Shown here: piece by piece, positions 21,353 through 32,649 of the stretch
Layout: every line of letters begins with the position of its first letter
Numbering within the stretch: position 1 is the stretch's first letter
Assembly: GCA_946811185.2 (NCBI GenBank)
Contig: OX328106.1
Span: forward strand, 32,548,426-32,612,425
DNA length: 64,000 nucleotides
Direction: 5' to 3'
Source of the DNA: Hippopus hippopus
Lineage: Eukaryota; Mollusca; Bivalvia; Cardiida; Cardiidae
Notes under the pieces: model-generated
Seen by the model: the letters and a program-made list of their open reading frames with translations, nothing else
The model's database searches: none
Told to the model about the DNA's origin: nothing
Position numbers and translations under genes: made by a program

Positions 21353-23117
21353 ATGGATGATTTCAAGTATGCTATCATAAGGTTCGACTGATGCCCCTCC
21401 TATGGGATCCAGAGAATGACGACTACAAAAACAAGGACCAACGACAACAGGCCTGGGATAAGCTAGAAAGCGAGATCCAGGCACCCAAGCAAGGTATGTT
21501 CTCATGTTTTTACTCATCGTGCTCGCGGGGAAGCACATTTCTGAATACATGCTGATGTTGCCATTCGACACTCCCATCTGGCTCACAGAAAAAGTCAGTG
21601 ATAGCATCTCTCAGTCCAACTGGGTCGTCAGCAAACCTAGTTCCATGAATCGGTTGGAGATTGATGAAACCATCTCCTGGATTCTGGAATAAGTCATACT
21701 TGATAGATGATGTGCGATCTTTCATGTGACCATCCCGTCTTCGGACATAGTTGTGAAGAACCGTAGCTGCATTTGTAATTACAGTTGCTTTGTCCGGCTC
21801 AAGGAGCATAGGGCGTTGGAAAACCTCAAACTTCTTTGCCAAAATGCCGAAAGCGCATTCGACAGAACGTCGGGCTCTGGGATGTCTATAGTTGTAGATA
21901 CGTCTGTGATCATTCAGGGTTCGTGCTGCAAAAGGGCGCATCAAGTATGTCTTCAGAGGAAACGCTTCATCACCGACAATCATGAACGGTATCTGTTCAT
22001 TGCATGTGCTAACTTTGAAATATCCCTTTGGAATGTTAAGCTGTTGCTTATGCAAAAGATCAGATATCACTGAATTCTGAAAGACACCAGCATCACTAAC
22101 CCTTCCATACTGACCACAGTCCACCAAGGTGAAGCAAGAATCCGCATCACTCAATGCCATGAGCACAATGCTGGGAAACCCCTTGTAATTGTAGAACATG
22201 GATCCACTGTTTGCTGGGTTCAGAAGTGCAATGTGTTTTCCATCAATTGCTCCAACGGCAAAAGGATAATCCCAAAGGTCGCCGAAACGTTTGGCCATTC
22301 GTTTTCCAGTCTTCCTCTGACGGTTTCGGCATCTCAAGTGGCTGAAGTACTGTCCAAAGCTTCTGACAGGTTTCATACACATGTTGTGCGATCGTGTTTT
22401 TTGCCATATGAAAAGGGGCTGACATTGACGCAAACGACGATCCCGTGGCAAGGTATCTGAAACCATAAAATAACGAAAATAAAATGTTTGTTTTTATTTT
22501 CAGAGGTGAGCGTAAAGCAAACATGGGAAAGCTTGAATCGGGCTTTCAATAGTGCCTTGAGTCAACGTAAAATTAAGAAGTCTGGTAGCGGCCAAAGTAA
22601 TACCGAGCCATGGAAGTTCGAAACATCAATGAGTTTTTTGAAATCTGTCAAAGAGAAAAGGAACACTACATCCAGTCTAGAGGATGACGATTCTCAGTGT
22701 GACGAGACTTCTACCGGTAGTGGAATATTGGATTAGGCCATAGACGAGTCGGGCATTTGTGACACCGATGATGATGACGAGGAAATTCAGGCTACATCGA
22801 CATCATTCAAACCCAATTCCAAAAAAACTAGTTCCAAAACTACGGTTTCAAAAAGGAAGGCAACTAATGATGCACATGACGACGGGCGATCTGCATTGTA
22901 CAAAGTTATGACCCATCGTATGGAAGAGAAACATAAATCTCCTCGACTCAAGTTCTTTGAGTCAATCATGCCGCAGGTAGATGCTATGACAGATGATTGT
23001 TTTTTGGACTTGACCTGTCTCAAACGTTCCCGGGAATCTGATGCCGAAGCAAATAGCCTGAATGACCCCAGGACACCAGCATCATGGTCAATGTCGAGCC
23101 GCACCAGCACACCATAG
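21353..23117 (+). pseudogene. Harbinger MADF/BESS DNA-binding protein gene (two exons, frame broken)
   Basis: Harbinger elements need a second, DNA-binding protein (Myb/SANT or MADF type) to bring the transposase to the ends and the nucleus. Here ATG at 21,353 starts a MADF-like segment. A one-base frame slip near 21,380-21,385 puts TGA at 21,389; the continuing frame shows PLLWDPENDDYKNKD and AWDKLESEI. A GT-AG intron (21,494-22,503; donor AAG|GTATGT, acceptor TATTTTCAG) joins exon 2, whose start (TWESLNRAF, KKSGSG, WKFETSMSFL) completes the MADF fold. An in-frame TAG follows at 22,734, then an acidic linker (TDDDDEE) and a BESS-like motif (KFFESIMPQVDAMTDDCFL), ending at TGA-free stop TAG 23,115-23,117. 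The transposase exon 2 lies inside this intron on the other strand. Confidence 0.8.
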
Positions 23118-23596
23118 TCCGCATCCTCGTATCCGACAACTCCCTATCCGGTGCATGGAGCCGTTCTACCTCCTACATGTGATGCATCCCAGCAATCTTT
23201 TTATCCCTTTCCGAACTGAGATTACGTTGGAATGTTCCATATTTCTGTACCAATAAATCCACAAATTGACATGTGTTTTACTTACCTGATTGTCAACAGA
23301 AGCTTCTCTTCTCCTGATATCGCTTCCCTCCAGTTTGATCCAATGGGGCGGATGTGCGGCAAAATCACGTCTTTTAGGTCTTTGTAACTGTTGTATGACA
23401 TCCGCATGTAGTTAAAAAAGACTGCCTCCTCAGGATGATCTATCAGGTTCTGGAACGTTCTGTGGAATTCCCCCAATGTAGGTCTCATTTGGAAGTGCTG
23501 TCGTACCCATATCGTTCTTTTTTTTCGACCAGGGGCCTCCTCCTCAGCATCGGCTAGCAGAAGCAGGGCCAAATCTTCTTCGTCGGACGTGTCCAT
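21510..23596 (-). pseudogene. Harbinger DDE transposase (HARBI1-like, two exons, one frameshift)
   Basis: This would catalyse cut-and-paste transposition of the element. I choose the ATG at 23,594-23,596 (MDTSDEEDL), because upstream frame is only terminal-repeat sequence. Exon 1 ends at 23,286 (donor CAG|GTAAGT) after a helix-turn-helix region (RKKRTIWVRQHF, FNYMRMSYNSY). Exon 2 starts at 22,458 (acceptor GGTTTCAG), and the join reads LLLTIRYLATGSSF, which fits the family. A one-base slip near 22,295-22,306 follows EEDWKT. The downstream frame has the DDE residues in VGAIDGKH, VGDEAFP and RRSVECAFG. The C-terminus reaches a stop at 21,510. Its intron contains exon 2 of the MADF gene. The length is otherwise normal for the family. 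Confidence 0.88.
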
Positions 23597-23839
23597 AGGA
23601 TCGGCGCCAAAGACCGAGTAGGGCGCGCGTGCTACCCTATATGACTCGCCGTGCCCGTATAGCGTATAGCGTATACCGAATAGCATATACCGTATACCGA
23701 ATACCGTATACAATATAGTTCTGTGTGATCGCAGCCTAATGCACGTTAGGTTTGAATGCATGTGCACACACTCAAAGCACTTGGCGGCAGTATCATGCCA
23801 TTTTTTTTGTGACAGTTTTAGATATTTTGGATCTGGCAT

Positions 23840-23950
23840 TATAGTTTTCTAGACAAAGTTGATAAACTTTTATCGCAAAAGCAGACAAACGTCAGATTCT
23901 TTTATCACATACATGTAACTATATCTCAATTGTTACATGTATGATTGTCT
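23840..23950 (+). repeat. Family-F fragment
   Basis: TTTTCTAGACAAAGTTGATA, AAACGTCAGATTCTTTTATC and ACATACATG match the front part of family F (compare 25,200-25,260). Confidence 0.5.
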
Positions 23951-24180
23951 ATAGATGGACAGATATTCAAAACCTACATATTCTTGACAGGGACCTACCC
24001 GCTACTTTGACAGGAGTGTGCTTTCTTCATCAATATTACTTTAGATTAGTTGAAATATAATTGCTTCTTTTCAAAGTTAGAAATAAAACGAACCTTATCT
24101 TTTACCGCGGTCATCAGTTTTCAGAGATGAATTGACTCAACTGTCTTGTGTGCAAACTGTGAGTAGATATTCAGTGCATC

Positions 24181-24358
24181 GGGCACCCTAATGCGAATTC
24201 TTGTAAAATCGCCTTTCATCGCCGGAAAACGTACGGATTCGGTTAAGACTCGGGTAATCCGTAAGATGCTGGTTCCCCACGTTGATTACGGATTACGCGA
24301 GTCTTAGCCGAATCCCCACGGTGAAAGCCGATGTTACACGAATCCCACTAGAGTGCCC
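24181..24358. mobile_element. 178-bp foldback MITE, single copy here
   Basis: The arms GGGCACCCTAATGCGAATTC and, inverted, GGGCACTCTAGTGGGATTCG extend inward about 80 bp through TCGGTTAAGACTCGGGTAAT, CCGTAA and their inverse. Flanks give no clear duplication. It contains no frame. Confidence 0.75.
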
Positions 24359-24386
24359 TATCCTTAACAAATGACGTCACATATTA

Positions 24387-25083
24387 TTATACTGCAAAGA
24401 AATTTCTCACGATTTGATTGGATAATAAGCCCTGTACATATATTCCTGTACACTGGCAAAATCCACGTAAAACCAGTTTGAAAATAAATGAATATAGTTA
24501 CTTATATTATCGTTTACTTTGTGATTCTAAAACATATACACGGTGTTAAAACGTGTCATCCCTTGTTCAGGTAAGCAAACTATGAAGTCTTGAAACTCGT
24601 ACATTGTAACGTTCAAAGGATAGCCTAATGGTCATTTAATGCAAGCAATGGACGTTTACTTTTGCCAACAAATCATTAAAATGCATGGTTACTTACCTTT
24701 AGTTGTTTAAATCTATGTTTAAATAAGAATACGTCGAATGTCTATCGCAGTGACATCATCAAGTTTATGCACCAAACTGCACGTTTTACCAAGGTTTCAG
24801 TTTCGTCAGTTTTCACTGAATTGGGACACTCAGAAGGGAAATTCTATTTCGTCAGCGTACTGAATTCGTGAGACCATAAATCGGGGAAATTTCGCTGAAT
24901 ACACGTTGCAATGGTATAACTTTGCAGTATAATAAATTCGTTGTACGGTCAGGTGTCTTGGAAACTTTTTCAGGGCCGTGGCGAATCATGTCGCCCTGAG
25001 CCGTAGACGAGGTGGCGACATCATTCGCCACGGCTCTGAACAAGTTTCCAAGTCCCCTGCCACCTGACCGTACAACTAGTAAT
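24387..25083. mobile_element. Family-E copy with nested palindromic module
   Basis: Starts TTATACTGCAAAGAAATTTC like the 3.0-kb copy. It then runs through sequence inverse to 4,020-4,320, CCAAACTGCACGTTTTACC, and a palindromic module at 24,936-25,080 (GTTGTACGGTCAGG, GGCGAATCATGTCGCCCTGA and its inverse). The module is inserted in sequence reading ACTTTGCAGTATAATAA. Confidence 0.7.
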
Positions 25084-25149
25084 GTTACCTCAAACGTGTG
25101 AAAGATGAATAGGCTCTGACATAAGTTGGCAACTGAGACCGAATTTCAT

Positions 25150-25445
25150 TAAATGAGTCTAGAAAAATGTTATTAAGCGAGCTTCTGGCGAGCATGATGA
25201 CGTTTTCGTAGACGAAGGTCGGATTCTTTTATCACATGACGATATTCCACGAATTATGGGTCAGAATATGCAAAACGAACATGCACATGCTGTATTTGAA
25301 TGAAAACCGATTTACCTTTCTGAAAAAAAAAAGTATGACATAACATCAACGTAGCGTCAGAAAATGCTTTTCCCAAACGTGTGAAAGACAAGAAATTTTT
25401 TAATTGGTATTTCACACTGAAAACAAGGGATGGTTATGTGATGAA
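25150..25445 (+). repeat. Family-F copy
   Basis: AAATGTTATTAAGCGAGC, GGTCGGATTCTTTTATCACA, TGACGATATTCCACGAATTA, GTGTGAAAGACAAG and CACTGAAAACAAGGGATGGT follow the family order. Confidence 0.65.
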
Positions 25446-25629
25446 TCAATTAACTGGATTGACTTTTTTTTTCCCATTTCAATGCTAAAATCATGTACCA
25501 AGTTGTGTATTTGCCAAGGTTTGGGCAAAATTTACGGGCACATGATAGTATGCGATTTAAATGGCAATATGAAGAAATATCTAATTTCTGTATTAAATGT
25601 TATCCTGCCGTTTTTGACCATGGCTGTAT

Positions 25630-25698
25630 TTTCCGGAGACTGTAAAGCAAGATCAGCCTGCACATACGTGCAGTCTGATCTTGCCTTACACTCTCCGC
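25630..25698 (-). repeat. MITE-A' core fragment
   Basis: CCGGAGACTGTAAAGCAAGA, TCAGCCTGCACATACGTGCA and GTCTGATCTTGCC form a good hairpin with family-A centre and altered flanks. Confidence 0.65.
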
Positions 25699-25805
25699 TG
25701 CTTTATCGGTGCCATATAAAACCCATTCAATGTCAAATAATTCAACACTTTTTTTTTTTGTTATCGTAAACAATTTCTATTCGGCATGAATTCGGCATAA
25801 GGGTT

Positions 25806-25945
25806 AAATTATATTCACGCACTGTTTTCATGGTTTATTAATGGCCGTAAATATATCATAACGACCTAAATGGTGCAGACAAAAAGGTTATTTGATTCCA
25901 TGTTTCGAAAGAATAACTTGCAATACATAAACGTTATTGGTGAAC
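25806..25945 (+). repeat. Family-G copy
   Basis: Second copy of the 20,303 repeat: ATTCACGCACTGTTTTCATG, CGTAAATATATCATAACGAC and AAATGGTGCAGACAA. Confidence 0.65.
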
Positions 25946-26029
25946 AAGAAACTCGTCAACATTCTGCCAACGACCGCCGAGATTTTGAGGCTTGCTTCTG
26001 AACACTTCCGAAAGGATTGGGTTTTGTCT

Positions 26030-26325
26030 GTGTGTGTTAAATGCAGTTTTACACATTATTTCAGTTATGTCGCGGCGGTCTGTGCACCTACCAATGTATT
26101 CCTTTTCTTTTACCAGTTCTTTGCAAAAGATTCTTCCCAAGCTACTGGCTGCTTTCCTTCATAGCCATTGTCTTTTATCAGCGGCGAGAAAGCAATGAAT
26201 CCTGTCGCACTGACTAGCATCAATCTTCGGAATGAAATTCACCGCGCTGGGGATTCAGACGAGCAACCCGCTTTGTCTCAAGTCCTGTACGCTACCGACT
26301 GCTTTACCGGGCTCGGTGCTTTTGA
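26030..26325 (-). mobile_element. tRNA-derived SINE, minus strand
   Basis: Read on the minus strand it begins with a tRNA-like head (GGTAAAGCAGTCGGTAGCG, then a diverged box B). The SINE body follows (GTGAATTTCATTCCGAAG, GACAGGATTCATTGC, GAAAGCAGCCAGTAGCTTGG), then GACCGCCGCGACATAACTGA and a tail resembling GCATTTAACAC. It shares its body with the 42,834 copy. Confidence 0.75.
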
Positions 26326-26329
26326 AAGG

Positions 26330-27630
26330 AAGGTGGATATAGATTGGAGGTGCTGCTTGTGAGGAAATGTATCTCGTACCACAATGTATATTGTATATGA
26401 TGTACAGTTAAAACGTAATGAATACTAACGATTCACGACCCTTTGCGTTTGGGAAAAGACCCATTTTTGAAATCATTAAGGCGAAAGGAGAAAATACTTG
26501 TAAAATGTCTGCTACAGTATAGAAAAATGTCTGCAGGGGAAATAGGTTTTTTTTTTTTTCAGCCGAAGAACGCACGAAGTGATACCAAGGCTACGATAAA
26601 GCGTTGGAAACTCAATCCATATCAATTGCAAACAATACAACACTGTTCCATTACGGAGCTCTATGGCCATCATTGCAGCACGGTAGAGCGGCCATTCTTA
26701 TGAATGAAATATGGCGTATGATAGATCACCTCTAAGTAGGATGGCATTACATTAGTGTGGTCTAGCTGATCTAGATCTAATTTTCAATCTTTTCTACGTC
26801 AACAGCTGAGTCGAAATCCAATGCAGGGGTGGGGTTCAACTGTGCATACATGTACATGTATGTGCATACATTCATTTCATACACACTTGTTTATTTGACT
26901 TCTCATGCACATTCAGTTCTAATGCGGAATTCGCACAAAAAGCATATAACATCATTTAGTTACGTTTATTACACATGTACACGTAGCAAATACTCGTGTA
27001 GACGCGTCTTGTACAAATACTATAAAAAAAAAAAAAAATGAAAACGCATTGAATGAATTTTATACTAACTTCTCCAGCATGTTCAATAAACCTTTTTATA
27101 CGAGCAGAAGACGTAAGCATGTAATGATTGGTCAGTGAATTATCAAATAATTACATGACCGTACTTCAGTGAAATCACTTAGCGGACGCAGGCCAGAGCT
27201 AAAAATCGCCTGATTTCCTTTTAGATAAAGACAAATATAATAGCCCAACAGTAAAACAAGCCAGTTTTTATTTTGTGGTCTGTTGCAGTATGAAGATGAT
27301 ATTGGATTTCTTTTGCAGCCCACTCTGAATATCATTTTGATGTTGAATGGATGATTGAAAGAAGGTACGTGATTTATACCTATATAATGCATCAACATTG
27401 TCGTGAACTCTTACGTTTGCCAAATAAATATATCCGGGTGTTTTTTTTAGTCGGTCGAAAATACAACCCATTAGAATTAGACAGATTTTTATCGTACGGA
27501 GGCTTGACTAAAAAAAGGAGGGCGACACGGACTACGATCAGAAGGAACGTGCGGTCTTTTCTTTATGCCATCATCATTAAGCAATATTGTGAACTTCAGA
27601 ATCCGAAAGAGTTTAACGCTTTAAAATAGC
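26330..27630. other. Unannotated interval
   Basis: AT-rich with poly-A near 27,025 and a TACATGTA-rich patch at 26,848-26,862. Frames here are short and without known motifs. No gene is supported. Confidence 0.4.
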
Positions 27631-27830
27631 AGACGACAAGATTTTAGATTGTTAATATTCAAAGCTTTTGAAGACTTCATATTGGAAGTATTTGTAGACG
27701 ACATATTAAATCTTGCTCAAACCATGGAATTCGTCTCAAACTGGGAAGAAAAAGTGTAAAAAGGAAGAATATGCAGATTACCGATGTTTTCTAAATACCT
27801 ATGAAACTGTTAAGCCATCACAATAACAAT
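27631..27830. mobile_element. MITE-D copy
   Basis: GACGACAAGATTTTAGATTG, TTTGTAGACGACATATTAAA, GAATTCGTCTCAAACTGG, GAAGAATATGCAGATTACCG and TTAAGCCATCACA match the family order. Confidence 0.6.
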
Positions 27831-28216
27831 ACAACAGCACTGTATAATGAGGGATTGTATGTTTTGTTGATCCGCTTTTCAAACTGCATAAAAAGCAAGC
27901 CTCAGTAAATTGTGCTTTAAATAAAGTTGTTTACCGTATTTGGCAATGTACGGAGTCTCGTAGGTGCCATGCGTCACACGTTATTTATATTTCAATGACA
28001 CAGAATACTTACTCGACAAAAGGAAATAAAAGTTCGTTATAACGAAATGTTATTTCAGGAAAACGAAATTATAATTCGAATAAGTAATTTCTATTTCATT
28101 TCATCAAAGTACCATTTCAAGATAACGAATTATCATTTTCTTTCATAGAAATAAGATTCATTACCGAATGGATAATTTGTTTCAATAAATCAGTATCTCC
28201 TTAAATATTTTGAAAA

Positions 28217-28383
28217 TGACACTGTCATTGTATGGGCGGTCCAAGTCTTAGTGGCTAACAGACAAAATTTTTTTATGATCATGCAAAAAGTGAACAAAAG
28301 ACAGAGTAAACTGACAAAGTTTTGAAATTAATTTCTCTGCCAGCCACAAGCACTTGGACCGACTATACAATATCAGATTGTCA
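28217..28383. mobile_element. 167-bp foldback MITE
   Basis: TGACACTGTCATTGTATGGG, CGGTCCAAGTCTTAGTGGC and, inverted at the right, TGACAATCTGATATTGTATA, GTCGGTCCAAGTGCTTGTGG. The arms pair over about 40 bp with mismatches. Confidence 0.65.
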
Positions 28384-28776
28384 TCTTCACAAATTTTTCC
28401 ATACCTTTATATGATTTTGTTTGAATTTTAATGCATTTTGAAAATCTGCTTTTGTCACTTTCGGCAGCTATTGTTACTTTATCAAAAAAGTATATATGCA
28501 TGATATTTCGAATATTTGGAGGTAGTAGAAAAATATTTTACAGACATCTTGCTTTTTTCTGCGATAGCATAAAATTAAGAAGCGGGCGATGTAGAGCAAG
28601 ATGAGAATGCACAGAACGATACTGTCCCATTTTTTTTTTTTGCTTTATATCTACTGGATAAATAAACCTTGAAGGTGCAATTTTGTTTTTTATTTTTTAC
28701 CATAAACGTCCAAAGTCTGTAAAGCAACGACATAGGGGTTGATGAAAGAGAATATGCTTCACGCAAACTGCAAGCT

Positions 28777-28986
28777 TTAACCCTTAAGCTGCTAAGCGCG
28801 ACTCACTGACCTTTTGCGGACAGTGTAGATCAAGATCAGACTGCACAGAACGTACAGTCTTATCTTGGATCTACACTGTCCGATAAGGAGATATTATTCC
28901 CCAAAAACATAATTTTGAAATAGCAATATTGGGTTTTTACCATGGAATTGAAAATTCATTTCAGTTACTTAGCAGGATAAGGGTTA
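28777..28986 (-). mobile_element. MITE-A copy, reverse orientation
   Basis: TTAACCCTTAAGCTGCTAAG opens the reversed copy. The core AGATCAGACTGCACAG and GTACAGTCTTATCTTGGATC is nearly paired. It ends GCAGGATAAGGGTTAAG. Confidence 0.9.
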
Positions 28987-28989
28987 AGG

Positions 28990-29610
28990 CACACTGGAGG
29001 CCAAAAGTAAACAATTCAGAAGACAAAAGACAAAGAAATTTAATTTAACTCATACTGTTTGAAAGTATGGATATAATTATAATTTGTCAAAATTCAGGCG
29101 CTGGCACAAGATTGAATTGTAAAACTATATATAAATGAAGTTGGCACCTTGAAAATTGTATTGTAAAAAAGGAACAAATTCGCCAGCTTTTGTTCTAGTT
29201 TCACAATACATTTTCAGCCAGCGACTGGAACTTTGACACTCTGCTGTAAGACATTATCAGACTCATGATAATATCCATACATTTAAATAGTATAGATTAG
29301 TATGAATAAGATTAACAGCAATTTACCCCGAATTGATTAGATTGATTTTGGCAGCCAGTGTGTCTTTAATACAAATGCATTTCAACAAACTTGCGTTCTC
29401 TGGCCACTCAATATCTGCTAAACATTATACAGGTTGCTAGCTTAATTAAGGTGGTCACTTACGCAGGACTGAATGTATTTCAAAAAACACCATCGGGGTT
29501 TTAAATGATAGTTATACGTATTATCTTTTGGTCATATACATGTATATTTGTTTATGCATTCTCTGTTTCTAGATGTTAGTTTAGGTAGTTAACATATGAA
29601 TCTCTTCACC
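28990..29610. other. Unannotated interval
   Basis: A weak inverted pair (CGCTGGCACAAG near 29,098 against CTTTTGTTCTAG and CCAGCGACTGG near 29,185-29,228) suggests an old foldback. No coding signal. Confidence 0.4.
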
Positions 29611-29619
29611 AGCTACCCC

Positions 29620-29630
29620 CCCTCTCTCTC

Positions 29631-29670
<40 letters not shown>

Positions 29671-29688
29671 TCTCTCTCTCTCTCTCTG
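29620..29688. repeat. (CT)n microsatellite
   Basis: About 70 bp of CT dinucleotides with two CACT interruptions. Confidence 0.95.
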
Positions 29689-29728
29689 GCTCGCTTGCTC
29701 GCACTGTCGAATTAGTTTACTCTTTCGT

Positions 29729-29954
29729 TTAACCCTTAACCTACTATATAGGTTAAAAAACTTTCAATCCGATAGTAAAAACCCGAATAATGCTATTTCA
29801 AACTTACTTGGTTTTTTTTTTTTTTTGAGAAAAAAAATATCTCCTTATCGAACAGTGTAGATCAAAAATCAGACTGAACCTTCCGTGCAGTCTGATCTTG
29901 ATCTACATGGTCCGCATAAGGGCATTGAGTAGCTCTTTGCAGCCTAAGGGTTAA
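29729..29954 (+). mobile_element. MITE-A copy
   Basis: TTAACCCTTAACCTACTATA to AGCCTAAGGGTTAAC. The body holds a T tract (29,812-29,826), and the core has a mismatch (ACTGAACCTTCCGTGCAGTC). Confidence 0.88.
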
Positions 29955-30128
29955 CATACATTTTTCTTTGATCTTACTTCTCACTGGGACCATATGGTTT
30001 GACCCGGTTGTAATAACAAATCACGTGGAATGTTTGTATATGCAATTAATTCTTACTGTAAACAATAAATTCTTGTCTATATCAGTTTCCACATTTTTTA
30101 TTGATAACGACGATGTCCTTCGGCAGTG

Positions 30129-30226
30129 CTAGAATCAATTCTGAGATTCTCCATACAAGCCATTTGGTTGGCTGAGGCGTTCTGTCTCAGCCAATAAAAT
30201 GGTTAGTCTTGGAATTTAGAATTGGA
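30129..30226. repeat. Short foldback
   Basis: ACAAGCCATTTGGTTGGCTG and TCAGCCAATAAAATGGTTAG pair imperfectly, with GAATCAATTCTGAG and GAATTTAGAATTG outside. Confidence 0.5.
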
Positions 30227-30557
30227 AAAGAGATTATATTACTTCGAATGTTTTATGAAAACGACAAGTGGTCGAACTAGCTACTCAAAAATAAAGTCGG
30301 CCTTGCTCAACCCGGCTGCATCGTTACCCTTGCCAAGTATCATGTCATTGAGCTATTGCTCGTCTGTACAAATTTAGCGCTACCGTAGGTATTCTGATCG
30401 AGTTCCCCAGAATGCACTTCCTGATCTTGTATCTACATTATTTGATGTTTGTGTGATATTTTAGTCGATGCTAAGGTTTAATTGCAATAACAGAGAAATA
30501 ATTATTTACTCACTAGAATTAAGTCAAAGAAAGGCGTTTAAGGCGTTTAGCTCAGAC

Positions 30558-30990
30558 GACAAAATTTTGGACTTGTCTAAATTGAAAGCATTTACAGACG
30601 CCATAGTAAACGGAGTTTAAGTGATAGCGTTTCAAATTGACACGGTATAAAACATTATGGGAAAAGGAGAAAATTATCAAAATATGACATTTGTAATTAA
30701 AAGTATTGAAAACATTGTGGGAAGAGAAGATCAACAAAATATGATATTTGAAATTGAAAACACTGTGGGAAAAGAAGAACATCATCAAAAAAAATATGTG
30801 TTATTGAAAGGGTAAAAATCAAGATTTTAAAAAAAAGAACATCATCAAAAGATGATATTTGTAATGGTAGAAATCATTATTGGTAAAGAAAAAAAAAAAA
30901 AAAATGCTGGTCATTAGTATTTTCTCTTTTTCGATGTTTTCAAAAACCTTTTTTCTTAGAGATCGTTAAATAGTAAAATAATAATAATAG
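30558..30990. mobile_element. MITE-D copy with internal tandem expansion
   Basis: Starts GACGACAAAATTTTGGACTT and TGTCTAAATTGAAAGCATTT, and ends near CGATGTTTTCAAAAACC. Within it a unit of about 65 bp (ATTGAAAACATTGTGGGA, AAGAACATCATCAAAA and variants) recurs about four times between 30,640 and 30,880. This lengthens the copy to about twice the family size. Confidence 0.6.
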
Positions 30991-31407
30991 TAAAATAGGA
31001 GATTGTTTAGTTAAAGATCGAAGACCGATGTAAAGCCGTACAGACTAAACGAGGATATCATCATCGCTTTGAACAACGATTTTCGCGTGCAAGGCATATA
31101 ATGTTATGCTGCTTCTGATCATCTTTGTAATCAGATAGCATAAGAAACGCAAAACTTTGATAAATATCACTTAACCCGTTTCCTTTTGAGAAAAAATGTG
31201 GCAGAAGAGTTTTTTGCGTAATATTGGTGAAAGACATTCCGAAAAAGCATGCAAAGGTACATTGGTCGCCATGATATAACTTAAATAACGTAGCAGACGG
31301 CTACATGGTTGGTTTTTTTGTTCGGAATGCGTCTTTTTCGATACTATTTTAGATTTACAGGCAGCCAGTCCACCAATTCATGCTTTCCTGGAGCTTTTCT
31401 AAACGGT

Positions 31408-31592
31408 ACATCGCACCACTGGCTACTTTCCGACATAAACGTCTTTGAAACAGTGATCAGCGCTGAGAGAAAAATGAATCCTTACATAACGACCATCATA
31501 AGTCCTCGGAAAGGATTTTGCTGAGCTGGCGAAATGAACTAGTGACCCCTGAGTTTCTAGCCCTAAACGTTACCGACTGAGCCACAAGGTTC
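31408..31592 (-). mobile_element. tRNA-derived SINE fragment, minus strand
   Basis: On the minus strand it reads TGTGGCTCAGTCGGTAACG (box A), a head with CTAGAAACTCAGGGGTC, and GCAAAATCCTTTCCGAGGAC, then GGATTCATTTTTC. This is the front half of the SINE, with the tail missing or unrecognisable. Confidence 0.6.
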
Positions 31593-31599
31593 GACACAT

Positions 31600-32457
31600 C
31601 GTCGTAGCATCAACGTAAAAGACGAATGGTCAAGGTAGATAAATATTTCGCCAAAGGCTCGCTTAATAACTTTTTTTTTATAACTCATTTAGTAAAGTTT
31701 TTATCACATAACCCCTCTTGTTTTCAGCGTATCTTGCGTACATTTGAGGTAAAATAGTGCGATGTAGTATAGGAGCGTTATGTGACGTCATTTTTCAAAA
31801 GATTCTGTCCTTGCCCGTTGCTTCAAAAAAGCAACGTCCGACACATATTTCTGGGTCATTTCAAATGTAAAATAGATGACTGTAATCAAGGTATGGCTTG
31901 AATTATTTTCATATATAAAATCAGTTAATTATAGATCTATATCGGTTTCTTTGGAACTATTTTAAACTCCGAACGTACATCAAAGCAGTATACATGTTTG
32001 TCTTACTCATGAATATGTAGGTTTCTCATAGAGATCAGCCGATTTTTAGTAATTCTTGGGATACAGTTACGGTATGTGATAAAAAGAGTCTAGATTCTAA
32101 ATTTTGTTGGTGTCTGAGATGAATTTTAATTAAACTCAAGAACAAATGTTGTTAAGCTCGCAAAAGGCTCACCTAATAGCATTTCTCATAGACGCAGTAC
32201 TTAGATACAATTTTATCTCAAACCCCAACTCATTACAGATTCGAGATATCTCAAATGCCAACTTGTGTCAAACCTACATGCGTGTATGAGGTGTGTAATG
32301 AACAGTATTTCCTTTCTTACTGTTCTGTGAAATATACTTATATTTATGTTGTATTTCACTTTGGTATAGCAGTATGATTAACCTCTTGTCCCATCGCATA
32401 TAGATACATGTAGAAACTTGGATTGGCCCAAACAGTGCCGTTCTCTATCCTTTGTGG
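31600..32457. other. Unannotated interval with traces of family F
   Basis: CATAACCCCTCTTGTTTTCA (31,708) is the reverse of a family-F box. AGGCTCACCTAATAGCATTT near 32,166 matches another F-associated segment. Both are too short for a firm call. Confidence 0.35.
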
Positions 32458-32545
32458 CGCTTTTTCGGACAGTAAAGGTCAAGATCAGACTGCACATTCT
32501 ATGCAGTCTGATCTTGGATCTTTACCGTCCGGACTGATGAGGGTT
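32458..32545 (+). repeat. MITE-A core fragment, well paired
   Basis: TTTTTCGGACAGTAAAGGTC, AAGATCAGACTGCACATTCT and ATGCAGTCTGATCTTGGATC, then TTTACCGTCCGGAC, form a long hairpin reaching beyond the usual core. Confidence 0.7.
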
Positions 32546-32649
32546 TCTTTCTTGTGAAGATAGCGTCATCAGCGGCGCCTCAGGCCAAGGTAACCCAGAA
32601 AACAAGAAGAAGTTAATATATTATAACTCAAATAATGGGAAAACAGCTT

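Larger units (their letters stand above)
20959..23736. mobile_element. PIF/Harbinger DNA transposon, 2778 bp, TAA target duplications
   Basis: The left end AGCTGCGATCACATAGAACT (20,959) and the right end, inverted GGCTGCGATCACACAGAACT (ending 23,736), form terminal inverted repeats. Both are flanked directly by TAA (20,956-20,958 and 23,737-23,739), the 3-bp duplication typical of PIF/Harbinger. The subterminal regions carry clustered GTATAC, CGTATAG and ACCGAATA motifs, most densely at 23,650-23,715; these are likely transposase-binding repeats. It encodes a DDE transposase (minus) and a MADF/BESS protein (plus). Both have frame damage, so the copy is probably not autonomous now. Confidence 0.92.

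Noticed and set aside
21317..21607. 96-codon minus-strand frame downstream of the transposase
   Set aside because: Antisense to MADF exon 1; the transposase frame ends at 21,510.
29620..29688. CT tract as a promoter element
   Set aside because: A plain microsatellite with no gene nearby.
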